Shown here: piece after piece, positions 27,137-34,337 of the stretch
Layout: each line of letters opens with the position of its first letter
Numbering within the stretch: position 1 is the stretch's first letter
Source of the DNA: Taibaiella chishuiensis
GTDB lineage: Bacteria; Bacteroidota; Bacteroidia; Chitinophagales; Chitinophagaceae
Reading direction: 5' to 3'
NCBI RefSeq assembly: GCF_003014535.1
Contig: NZ_PYGD01000012.1
Coordinates: 62,001-126,000 of the forward strand
Length of the DNA stretch: 64,000 nucleotides
Position numbers and translations under genes: made by a program
Notes under the pieces: model-generated
What the model was told of the DNA's origin: nothing
Database searches by the model: none
What the model saw: only the letters and a program-made list of their open reading frames with translations

Positions 27137-27802
27137 TTAACTCTTAGGTTTGCCGCTGTTCTGCTCTTCATACAAAGCGGTACCTGCCGGTACGCCTTTC
27201 ATGTCGGTAATGAAGCTGAAACGGAACACCTTTTGCTTACCCAGGGTGCTGATTACCTTGTTGATCTCGGGGTAACCGGCTGCACCATCGGCTTTGATGG
27301 CGATACGGCCCTTACCTGCATCCACATGGTACCTTGCAGTCTGTACCCAGTAAGCCAGTTCGTTCGAATCGAAGCTCGCTGTGGTATCGGTTGGGATACC
27401 GGGAGCGGTCTTGTCGTACTCAGCCTGCTGGGACGGCGTCATTGCCAGGTAAGATTTCAGCTTGGTAAAGGGTACGCCTACACCGGAACCGTTAATGAAG
27501 TTCTGCATTTCTGTAGCGGAGAGGCCCAGTTGCTTGTCGTCATTAATCTGGTTGATGATGCTCCTTTTGGCGTTCAGGTTGTCTACCGCGAAGAATACAC
27601 GACCCTTTTTATCCAGCGTGATCTGCATAAACCCTTCAGGGATCACCTTGGTGGATGTGGAAGACGGAGTGTCTACCATTACCGGCTCCTGGGGTTTAAA
27701 TTTAGTGGCCAGCATAAAGAAAGTAAGCAACAGGAAGGCTACGTCACACATAGCCGTCATGTCAATATGCGTACTCTTACGAGGCAATTTTATTTTTGGC
27801 AT
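27137..27802 (-). CDS. exbD: ExbD/TolR-type biopolymer transport protein (first copy)
   Basis: 221 residues, longer than its neighbour. The membrane segment carries the aspartate in AMCDVAFLLLTFFML. The periplasmic domain has an insertion of about 40 residues compared with the 182-residue copy (around LSATEMQNFINGSGVGVPF and the following TPSQQAEYDKTAPG). Its stop lies 87 bases before the second exbD and its start 59 bases after exbB. The role is the same as for ExbD in general; what the insertion does is unknown. Confidence 0.95.
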   Translation of the reverse strand: MPKIKLPRKSTHIDMTAMCDVAFLLLTFFMLATKFKPQEPVMVDTPSSTSTKVIPEGFMQITLDKKGRVFFAVDNLNAKRSIINQINDDKQLGLSATEMQNFINGSGVGVPFTKLKSYLAMTPSQQAEYDKTAPGIPTDTTASFDSNELAYWVQTARYHVDAGKGRIAIKADGAAGYPEINKVISTLGKQKVFRFSFITDMKGVPAGTALYEEQNSGKPKS

Positions 27803-27861
27803 CTTCTTGTAATTTTAGTTAAGACGAGGAATTGATTTCTTTCCACAAAAATTCTTTGCGA

Positions 27862-28707
27862 TTATTTGTAGCTAGCCGCAAAGCTCTGTGTTAAAGTAAA
27901 TCCGCTCTCGTCGATGCTGTAGTTTACACCGTCGATCATGGTGGTGTAATAGTTGTAAGCCAGCATCGCAAAGAAAGAAGTACCGATACCTAATGCGGTA
28001 TTGTACAGGGCCTCAGAGATACCTGCAGCCAGGGCGCCGGCATCAGGAGCACCTGCGTCAGACATTGCAGAGAACGCACTGATCATACCCACAACCGTAC
28101 CTAACAGACCCAACAGGGTTGCAGCAGAAGTGATGGTAGAAAGGAATACCAGGTTTTTCTCCAGCATAGGCAGTTCCAGTGCTGTAGCTTCTTCGATCTC
28201 GTTGTGGATGCTGATGATCTTCTGATCAGTAGTCAGCTCGGTGTCGTGGATCATTTCTTTGTAACGCAGCAGACCTGCTTTCATTACATTACCTACGGAA
28301 CCGCTCTGTTTGTCGCACTCAGCCAGGGCTGCGTCTACATTTTTATTAGCCAGGTGGTACTGTACTTTACGAACGAACTCGCCGCCGTTGATTTTACCTT
28401 TAGCTTTAGAAATAGTTACACCCCTTTCAATAACGAAAGATAACATAACCAGGAACATTGCGATCAGGAATGGCACGATGTATCCACCCATGTACATGTT
28501 ACCCAGGAAGTTCTTAGGCTGATGTTTCACGGTCGGATCATTAAAGTTATCCGGATTACCCAATACAAAAATACGGATACACCAACCCACTGCGATACAT
28601 GCAAGTACCACTACTAAATTGATCCAGAAGTTGTTTGAATTCTTTGGTTTGCCTGCGGCACGGGGGTTACTGGATGGTCTTGCGGTGGCTGTTTTTACGT
28701 CTGCCAT
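27862..28707 (-). CDS. exbB: ExbB/TolQ/MotA-type proton channel protein
   Basis: 281 residues. An N-terminal extension with a first membrane segment (about 27-50) is followed by the conserved ExbB core of three further segments, including LPMLEKNLVFLSTITSAATLLGLLGTVVGMI and the C-terminal GLLGTV region characteristic of the family (shown here as two separate motifs TSAATLLGLLGTVVGMI and ALYNTALGIG). It is the inner-membrane proton-conducting subunit for TonB. It is the first gene of the operon and lies under a consensus promoter 66-95 bases upstream. Confidence 0.95.
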   Translation of the reverse strand: MADVKTATARPSSNPRAAGKPKNSNNFWINLVVVLACIAVGWCIRIFVLGNPDNFNDPTVKHQPKNFLGNMYMGGYIVPFLIAMFLVMLSFVIERGVTISKAKGKINGGEFVRKVQYHLANKNVDAALAECDKQSGSVGNVMKAGLLRYKEMIHDTELTTDQKIISIHNEIEEATALELPMLEKNLVFLSTITSAATLLGLLGTVVGMISAFSAMSDAGAPDAGALAAGISEALYNTALGIGTSFFAMLAYNYYTTMIDGVNYSIDESGFTLTQSFAASYK

Positions 28708-28772
28708 AATTCTGTTTTTTTTGTTTACGAATTTGAATGTTTAAAAAAAATGAACTGTCTAAAAAGTCGCGA

Positions 28773-28802
28773 CAAAAATATGTTTTTGAAGAACAAAAAC
28801 AA
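28773..28802 (-). promoter_or_regulatory. Bacteroidota promoter of the exbB-exbD-exbD-tonB operon
   Basis: On the minus strand TTG (28802-28800), 19 bases, TATTTTTG (28780-28773). The boxes and spacing match the consensus exactly, and the -7 element is 66 bases before the exbB start. Confidence 0.75.
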
Positions 28803-29090
28803 GAGCTTGCCCTAAAAATTATCAATTAGTTAATTAACTAACCAAAAGTAAGGTTATTCCATCATAAACCAAAATTACCTTCTTTATGATTACTTTATTT
28901 ATTGTCAGTTATTTATGACAAAAAAATAGCTTTTTTTATGACCTCTTCCGAAGCCATTACCGGCAATAGGACATTAAATAATTAGGTAACCCCTATGCCA
29001 GGTCTGCAGAAATTCTTATATTATGTTTTTTAGCGGGGGTAAATGGACTTTTAGGGCTGGGGCCCCCCTTCTTTCCGCTCTTTAAACAAC
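28803..29090. other. Gene-free AT-rich gap
   Basis: Between the exbB promoter and the end of mutL I see no open frame above about 15 codons, no convincing RNA, and no repeat. A G-rich/C-rich hairpin near 29055-29070 could be the mutL terminator but lacks a T run. Confidence 0.6.
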
Positions 29091-30932
29091 TTATAATAAC
29101 TGGTCCAGGCTGTCTTTCGGAAGCACGGTAAATACCCGTGCGCCATCGGGCGCATACTGGGGTTGCACACAGGCAAACAACTCATCGATCAGCGCCTGTG
29201 CCGCATCGCTCGAAAGCATGGTGGGCTGCGCCATACGCCGGGCCACTGTACGCAGCAGCTTCTCCTGTTGCTGGTCTTTAAGGTGTGCCGATTCGTGCTT
29301 CATCTGTTCCAGTATCTCTTCTACCAGCGCCTGCTCGCGACCGGCGGGTACATCGGGCGGTGCGCCCTGTACGGCATAGGTATTGGCGCCAAAGGGCGAT
29401 ATGTCATAACCCAGCTTGCGCAGGAAGGGCAATAACTCTTCCAGCAGTGCCGCATCGGCAGGACTTACCTGCAGCGTTGCGGGAAACAGTAACTGTTGGG
29501 TTACCGAATGCTCCTGGTTGATGCGCTCCTGCAGTCTCTCGTACTGGATGCGCTCCAGGGCCCTTTTCTGGTGCATCAGCAGGATGCCCGATTTCATGGT
29601 GCTTACCAGGTATTCGCGCCACTGCAGCACAGGTTGCTGGTGACTGTTATGATCCTCGAACGCGATCTTATGTTGTACGGCCTCCTCGGGTACATAGGCC
29701 GGCGCCCGGTAACTGCTGCTGCTACCGGCAGAGGGCAGGTCGGGGAAAAACGTTTCCCGTTGTGCAGCCCAGGCCTGGCGGTCGCCCTGCTTCTCGATCA
29801 GGTGGGCCTTACCGCCTTCTTTAAAGGTGCTGAACAGGTAGCTGTCGCGGGTAATTTCTTTCTGTTGCTCGGTTTGCGGCAGCCGTACCGCATCCAGGTT
29901 CTGGATATCGGCATTCAGCGTAAAGTCGAGCGAAGGTGCAATGTTAAAGCGGGCCAGCGCATGTTTTACTGCCGATTGCAGGTAGGCATATAACATACGG
30001 TCATCGTCAAACTTGACTTCCTGTTTGGTAGGGTGCACGTTTACGTCCACCCGTTGCGGGTCCAGTTCCAGGAAGAGCACGTAAAACGGGAAAGCCTCCT
30101 TGTCGATCAGGCCATCGAAAGCCGTAGCTACGGCATGATTCAGGTAGGCGTTGCGGATAAACCGGTTGTTGATAAAGAAAAACTGGTTGCCGCGGGTACG
30201 GGTTGCCGATTCGGGTTTGCCGATATACCCGTGTATCTTCAGCAGTTCGGTATCTTCATCTACGGGTACCAGGTTCTTTTCCGATTTATTGCCCAGCAGC
30301 TCTACGATCCGGGTCTTCTGGTTGCCGGCCGAAAGGTGGAACTGTTCCGTATTGTTATGAAAGAAACGGAAAGCGATCTGCGGGTAGGCCATCGCTACCC
30401 GCGTAAACTCGTCGATAATATGTTTGTACTCGGAGGTATTGGATTTTAAAAACTTACGGCGTGCCGGTACGTTATAGAACAGGTTCTTGATCGAGAAGCT
30501 GGTGCCCGGCGGGCAGGCCGCAGGCTCCTGTTTCAGTACTTCGGAGGCCTCGATCACCAGGTGGGTGCCCAGTTCTTCTTCATGCCGGCGTGTTTTCAGG
30601 TCTACCTGGGCCACGGCTGCGATCGAAGCCAGGGCTTCGCCGCGGAAACCCATAGTGCGTATGGCAAACAGGTCGTCGATCTGGCGGATCTTGGAGGTAG
30701 CATGGCGCTCGAAACTCATACGGGCATCGGCAGGGCTCATGCCGCTGCCATTATCCACCACCTGGATCAGTTCTTTTCCCGCATCTTTAAGGATCAACTG
30801 TATTTCGGTAGCGCCGGCATCGATTGCATTCTCCAGTAATTCCTTCACTGCAGATGCCGGTCGCTGTACGACCTCTCCTGCGGCTATCTGGTTGGCTAAA
30901 TGGTCGGGAAGCAATTGAATGATATCGGGCAC
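29091..30932 (-). CDS. mutL: DNA mismatch repair protein MutL
   Basis: 613 residues. The GHKL ATPase and second domain are intact (ENAIDAGATEIQL, VDNGSGMS, RHATSKI, GFRGEALASIAAV). The C-terminal dimerisation domain begins near residue 430. Its usual metal-binding motif DQHA(x)2E(x)4E is altered to MHQKRALERIQYE at residues 453-465, and the later CPHGRP motif reads APDGAR. The protein therefore probably lacks nicking endonuclease activity and would act, like the E. coli protein, with another nuclease; no mutH-like gene is visible here. It lies 126 bases downstream of the transporter gene in the same orientation. Confidence 0.96.
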   Translation of the reverse strand: MPDIIQLLPDHLANQIAAGEVVQRPASAVKELLENAIDAGATEIQLILKDAGKELIQVVDNGSGMSPADARMSFERHATSKIRQIDDLFAIRTMGFRGEALASIAAVAQVDLKTRRHEEELGTHLVIEASEVLKQEPAACPPGTSFSIKNLFYNVPARRKFLKSNTSEYKHIIDEFTRVAMAYPQIAFRFFHNNTEQFHLSAGNQKTRIVELLGNKSEKNLVPVDEDTELLKIHGYIGKPESATRTRGNQFFFINNRFIRNAYLNHAVATAFDGLIDKEAFPFYVLFLELDPQRVDVNVHPTKQEVKFDDDRMLYAYLQSAVKHALARFNIAPSLDFTLNADIQNLDAVRLPQTEQQKEITRDSYLFSTFKEGGKAHLIEKQGDRQAWAAQRETFFPDLPSAGSSSSYRAPAYVPEEAVQHKIAFEDHNSHQQPVLQWREYLVSTMKSGILLMHQKRALERIQYERLQERINQEHSVTQQLLFPATLQVSPADAALLEELLPFLRKLGYDISPFGANTYAVQGAPPDVPAGREQALVEEILEQMKHESAHLKDQQQEKLLRTVARRMAQPTMLSSDAAQALIDELFACVQPQYAPDGARVFTVLPKDSLDQLL

Positions 30933-30959
30933 TATACGAAATTTAAAAGGTACGGATTG

Positions 30960-31000
30960 GCGGCCTGCGGGTATACATGAGTTGCCCCGTTGCAGGCCGC
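30960..31000. repeat. 9-bp inverted repeat in the gap between the transporter gene and mutL
   Basis: GCGGCCTGC (30960-30968) and GCAGGCCGC (30992-31000), perfect complements with a 23-base loop. It lies downstream of the transporter gene and upstream of mutL on the minus strand. There is no T run, so it is a weak terminator candidate. Confidence 0.4.
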
Positions 31001-31058
31001 AGCGAAGTTAGGAAAAGGCAGGGAATAATACGGGCCTGCGGGGCGGCGGCCCGGAGCC

Positions 31059-32126
31059 TTACCCGGCGGGGTCCCCGGGGGTAGGGGTAACACCGGTTAT
31101 GGTATCGTCGGTAGCATTGGAGGACGAGAATTCCAGCCGGTAGATCTTCATCAGCAGGATAAAGTAGGCCAGCAGCAGCGGCCCGAAGATCAGGCCCATC
31201 ACACCGAAAAGCTGCAGGCCCACGATTACGCCGAATACGGTGATGAGCGGATGCACGTCGCCGATCTTTTTCATAATGGTAAAGCGTAGTACGTTGTCTA
31301 CGTTCGATACCACGATGGCACAGTATAAAGCCAGGGCTATGCCCATACCCAGGTGCCCGGTAGCCATTACCACGATACAGATCGGTACCCATACGATCAT
31401 GGTACCCACCATGGGCACGATCGAGGCCACGCCTGTAAGGATACCCCATACCAGGGCCTGGTCCACACCGAATATCCAGTAGCCGATTACCGCGATCAGG
31501 CACTGGCACAGCATCAGCACGGGTATGCCCACGGCATTGGACACGACCATGTTGCGGGTTTCGAGCCAGAGCGAATCTTTATTGGAATCCTGCAGCGGCA
31601 GCAGGCGCATAATTCTCTTCTCCATATCGCGGCCGCTCAGGAGCATAAAGTACAGGATAAAAAAGGCGGTAAGGGTATTGACCACTACACTGGCTGTGGC
31701 GTTCAGGAAGGAGGTGCCGATGCTCATTGCCTTCTGGATGGCCTGCTGTATCTGCTGATCGTCGATCTTCAGCTGGGGCACGTATTGTTCCGCCATATTC
31801 AGCAGCTTATTGCCCTGGTCTACCAGTTCGTTGGAGTGGTTGATGGCATAAGTGAGTTTAGGGATTAATAATTCTACCAGGGCCCAGAGGGGCAATACGA
31901 AGAGCACCACGCAGGCAAGGATCAGCACTACGGCCGATACCCATTTTTTCCAGCGTCGTTTTATCGTCAGGTTAAAGTAAAACTGGCGGAGCAAAATATA
32001 TAAGGTGATCGCGCCGAGGAAGCCCGGGATAAAATATTGCAGCTGCCAGATCAGTACGATGCCGATAAAGGTAATGAGCAGGAGCAGGGTAATCTGTTTG
32101 AGTCCGTTCGTTCTTAAAATATCCAT
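31059..32126 (-). CDS. AI-2E/PerM-family transporter
   Basis: 355 residues of the AI-2E family (formerly UPF0118), with about seven to eight membrane segments, a long soluble loop (about 95-155: HSNELVDQGNKLLNMAEQY) and the conserved late region GVIVGLQLFGVMGLIFGPLLLAY. Members are linked to quorum-signal export, Na+/H+ exchange or unknown substrates; the true substrate here is unknown. The short Ser/Thr/Pro C-terminal tail is not conserved. The reading direction is minus, into mutL. Confidence 0.93.
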   Translation of the reverse strand: MDILRTNGLKQITLLLLITFIGIVLIWQLQYFIPGFLGAITLYILLRQFYFNLTIKRRWKKWVSAVVLILACVVLFVLPLWALVELLIPKLTYAINHSNELVDQGNKLLNMAEQYVPQLKIDDQQIQQAIQKAMSIGTSFLNATASVVVNTLTAFFILYFMLLSGRDMEKRIMRLLPLQDSNKDSLWLETRNMVVSNAVGIPVLMLCQCLIAVIGYWIFGVDQALVWGILTGVASIVPMVGTMIVWVPICIVVMATGHLGMGIALALYCAIVVSNVDNVLRFTIMKKIGDVHPLITVFGVIVGLQLFGVMGLIFGPLLLAYFILLMKIYRLEFSSSNATDDTITGVTPTPGDPAG

Positions 32127-32212
32127 AGAATGAGATAAGGCTTGGTCTTTTTTCCGTTAGCGGGTAATAGAACCCAAAAGTATACGTTTTTGTTTAGTGC
32201 AAAATTTATTGG

Positions 32213-32308
32213 GTGATTACTAAACTTTTAGCCGGGTTAATTGTCTTTCTGCTTGGCATCGCACTCCTGTATGGGCTGCTGGGTTTACTTCCTGATGTAT
32301 TTCTTTAA
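32213..32308 (+). CDS. Possible 31-residue membrane microprotein
   Basis: A GTG-started frame encodes VITKLLAGLIVFLLGI followed by ALLYGLLGLLPDVFL and a TAA stop: one basic residue then a single hydrophobic helix. It lies in the otherwise empty gap between the divergent transporter gene and the YtxH operon. The composition is that of a small membrane protein, but a chance AT-rich frame cannot be excluded and no ribosome binding site is clear. Confidence 0.3.
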   Translation: MITKLLAGLIVFLLGIALLYGLLGLLPDVFL

Positions 32309-32353
32309 CGTTCGGGAAAATTAAACGATAAGATTTTATTAAAAGAGCCGGCC

Positions 32354-32387
32354 TTGCCGGTAAATAACATAAAAGATTGTAGTTTTG
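32354..32387 (+). promoter_or_regulatory. Candidate promoter of the YtxH operon
   Basis: TTG at 32354-32356 and TAGTTTTG at 32380-32387, with 23 bases between, slightly long for the consensus. It lies 45 bases before the ytxH-like start. Confidence 0.5.
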
Positions 32388-32431
32388 TTCTATTCACATA
32401 ATTCGTAATCAACATTTAAAATCAATTCATT

Positions 32432-32629
32432 ATGGCAAACAGCGCAGGTAAAACAGTCGCAACATTATTAATCGGAGCAGCAGTAGGTGCAGCCGTAGGT
32501 TATGTATTAGGTACAGATAAAGATAAGCGCCAGGAGCAGGTAGACCGCCTGAAAAACAGTATCGATAAGCTGAAGGCCAAACTGGGCAAGAAAGCTTCCG
32601 ATATCGAAGAAGAGATCTACAGCGCCTAA
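32432..32629 (+). CDS. YtxH-domain protein
   Basis: 65 residues. A glycine/alanine-rich membrane segment with GAAVGAAVGYVLGTDKD (about 14-32) is followed by a charged helix. This is the YtxH-type small membrane protein found in many stress-response operons. It starts an apparent three-gene operon with a holin-like protein and an unknown protein. Function is unknown; a role in envelope or general stress is inferred from the family. Confidence 0.88.
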   Translation: MANSAGKTVATLLIGAAVGAAVGYVLGTDKDKRQEQVDRLKNSIDKLKAKLGKKASDIEEEIYSA

Positions 32630-32656
32630 TCAATTTCATTCCTAAATCTGCGGAAT

Positions 32657-33022
32657 TTGAAAAATCCTATTAGTTCAATAAAAGAAAAAGTAACCCAGTA
32701 TATACAGCTAAGGTTTGAACTGCTCCGTTTGGAAGTGGTAGAGCGCCTGGTAAATGTAATGGGTTACTTTGCCTTTATCATTATCTGCATGTTCCTGTTT
32801 TTTGCGACGGCTTTCTTTTTCTTTTTAGGGATAGCCGAGCTCATTAACCAGATCTTCAACAGTTATGCTTTAGGTTATTTCTGCACTTCGGCGATTGTAC
32901 TGATCATCTCCATTTGTATCGTGCTTTCCAGTAAAAGGATCATCCGTTTTTTTGCGGGTAAGATGGCCTGGCTGCTGACGAAGCAGAAAGAAAGCAAAAA
33001 AGAAGAGGACGATATGGAATAG
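32657..33022 (+). CDS. Phage-holin-like / DUF1469-type membrane protein
   Basis: 121 residues from a TTG start at 32657 (MKNPISSIKEK). The start is supported by a gap of only 27 bases after ytxH and by the conserved amphipathic N terminus YIQLRFELLRLEVVERL. Two membrane segments follow (about 35-60 and 70-95), then a Lys/Glu-rich tail. The family is called holin-X-like or DUF1469, but it is a common chromosomal protein next to YtxH and need not lyse cells. Membrane-associated stress role inferred. Confidence 0.88.
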   Translation: MKNPISSIKEKVTQYIQLRFELLRLEVVERLVNVMGYFAFIIICMFLFFATAFFFFLGIAELINQIFNSYALGYFCTSAIVLIISICIVLSSKRIIRFFAGKMAWLLTKQKESKKEEDDME

Positions 33023-33073
33023 GTTCCGTACCGGTACCCGCTCCGCAACGCTTTTTTAATTAAACAGAGACGA

Positions 33074-33514
33074 ATGGCAAAAAAATATACCAGAAAGCAG
33101 GTGGGTAGTTTGACAGAACTGGATCGTGAACAGGACCGTATCAGGAAGATGACCACCAAAATGGAAAACGAATGGCTGGACTCGATCCTGAATCCGCAAC
33201 AGCTGGCGTTATCCGTGGTTACCGGGCTATTGTCGCGGCGCAGGAACAAGCAGGCGGCCCCCGGCTTTGCACTCTTCTCCGGTAAGAGGAAGAAGAAGGC
33301 TGATGGCACACCGGCTAAAAGCAAGGTGAACCATGTTACCGGTGCGGTAGCCGGCTTTGTCAAAAAGCCCGTTGTGGCCCGCGTGGCCAAACGTGTCGGT
33401 GTATCTTTCCTGCGTTGGCAGGCCTTCAACCTGGCCTGGTTTTTAGGCAAAAAAGCCTGGAAAGCTGTTCAAGAAAAACGCGCGGAGCATAAGCATCCGG
33501 TACTTAATAAATAA
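33074..33514 (+). CDS. Basic protein of unknown function
   Basis: 146 residues, strongly basic, with repeated Arg/Lys clusters (SRRRNKQ, SGKRKKKADG). There are one or two weakly hydrophobic stretches (VARVAKRVGVSFLRWQAF) but no signal peptide. I do not recognise a family. It is the last gene of the YtxH / holin-like operon, 51 bases after the previous stop, and is followed by a strong terminator. It may bind membrane, nucleic acid or a partner protein. Confidence 0.8.
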   Translation: MAKKYTRKQVGSLTELDREQDRIRKMTTKMENEWLDSILNPQQLALSVVTGLLSRRRNKQAAPGFALFSGKRKKKADGTPAKSKVNHVTGAVAGFVKKPVVARVAKRVGVSFLRWQAFNLAWFLGKKAWKAVQEKRAEHKHPVLNK

Positions 33515-33550
33515 TACGGGAACCGTATAATTCATAAACGATCGGTAAAT

Positions 33551-33584
33551 AAAAAGGGAGGGAAATTATTTTCCCTCCCTTTTT
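33551..33584. terminator. Strong bidirectional terminator
   Basis: A perfect 15-bp stem (33551-33565, 33570-33584) with a TTAT loop, flanked by A and T runs on both sides. It lies between the convergent ends of the YtxH operon (33514) and the minus-strand gene (33615) and can serve both. Confidence 0.93.
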
Positions 33585-33614
33585 ATTTTTGTCAATGGGC
33601 TGTATGCAGCTTTT

Positions 33615-34085
33615 TTATTTTACAGAGTGTTTTACATAGTCCCTGATCTTGCGGGTGTAGTCGAAATAGCCGGCTTCCATGCGCAACCAGAAGATGATGA
33701 AGATCACCAGCCCGATACCGATCATAGAGATGGAGGGCCATTGGCTTTCCAGCGGGTTCATCAGGTAGAGGACACTGGCGCCTACTATACAGAACAGGCA
33801 GAAGATCACAATGAGGTATGGGCCGCCGATATCGATCCGGCGGGGCTTGGAGGTCAGGGTAATCCTGGTTCCTGCGCTTCCCGCACCCTGCATTTCTACA
33901 TGGGTTATGGGTAGTGTTTTAACGGCATTGGTGTCTTCTGCATGGGGAATAATCTTCAACATTTTCTCTCGTTCCAAAATTTCAAAATCCAGATGATGCA
34001 CTTGAATATGCTTTCCTATAAGACGCTGTCTTATATCCTCGGCCTGCAGCGGGGAGTTGTAGCGGTAAGTCCGTTTGAAAATCAT
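33615..34085 (-). CDS. Two-helix membrane protein of unknown function
   Basis: 156 residues. A soluble N-terminal domain (about 1-85) with an internal VEMQGAGSAGTRITLTSKP is followed by two membrane segments (about 88-108: YLIVIFCLFCIVGASVLYL, and 117-135: ISMIGIGLVIFIIFW) and a basic end. I do not recognise the family. It is alone between the bidirectional terminator and an AT-rich gap and is divergent from the giant subtilase gene. The N-terminal domain probably faces the cytoplasm. Confidence 0.78.
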   Translation of the reverse strand: MIFKRTYRYNSPLQAEDIRQRLIGKHIQVHHLDFEILEREKMLKIIPHAEDTNAVKTLPITHVEMQGAGSAGTRITLTSKPRRIDIGGPYLIVIFCLFCIVGASVLYLMNPLESQWPSISMIGIGLVIFIIFWLRMEAGYFDYTRKIRDYVKHSVK

Positions 34086-34337
34086 AGGATTGTATTTTTT
34101 TAGCTGTGAGTAATTAGTTACAAATTACGATAAATTCAGAACAATTTAAAATTTTATATTCATATTTGAAAATATTACTATGATATAATTTGTAGATTAT
34201 AAAAAATGCAGCAATCCCTTTTTTATTAAAGACCTGTCTACATTAAATAACGTTGGGAAAAAGAATAGTTAATTATTCATAATGAATTAGTATGTATTTT
34301 TATTAAGTTTCCCGCTAAAAAACAGGGTGAAGCACAT

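Noticed and set aside
32657-33022. Prophage remnant suggested by a holin-like gene
   Set aside because: No other phage gene is near. The holin-like family is a common chromosomal companion of YtxH.
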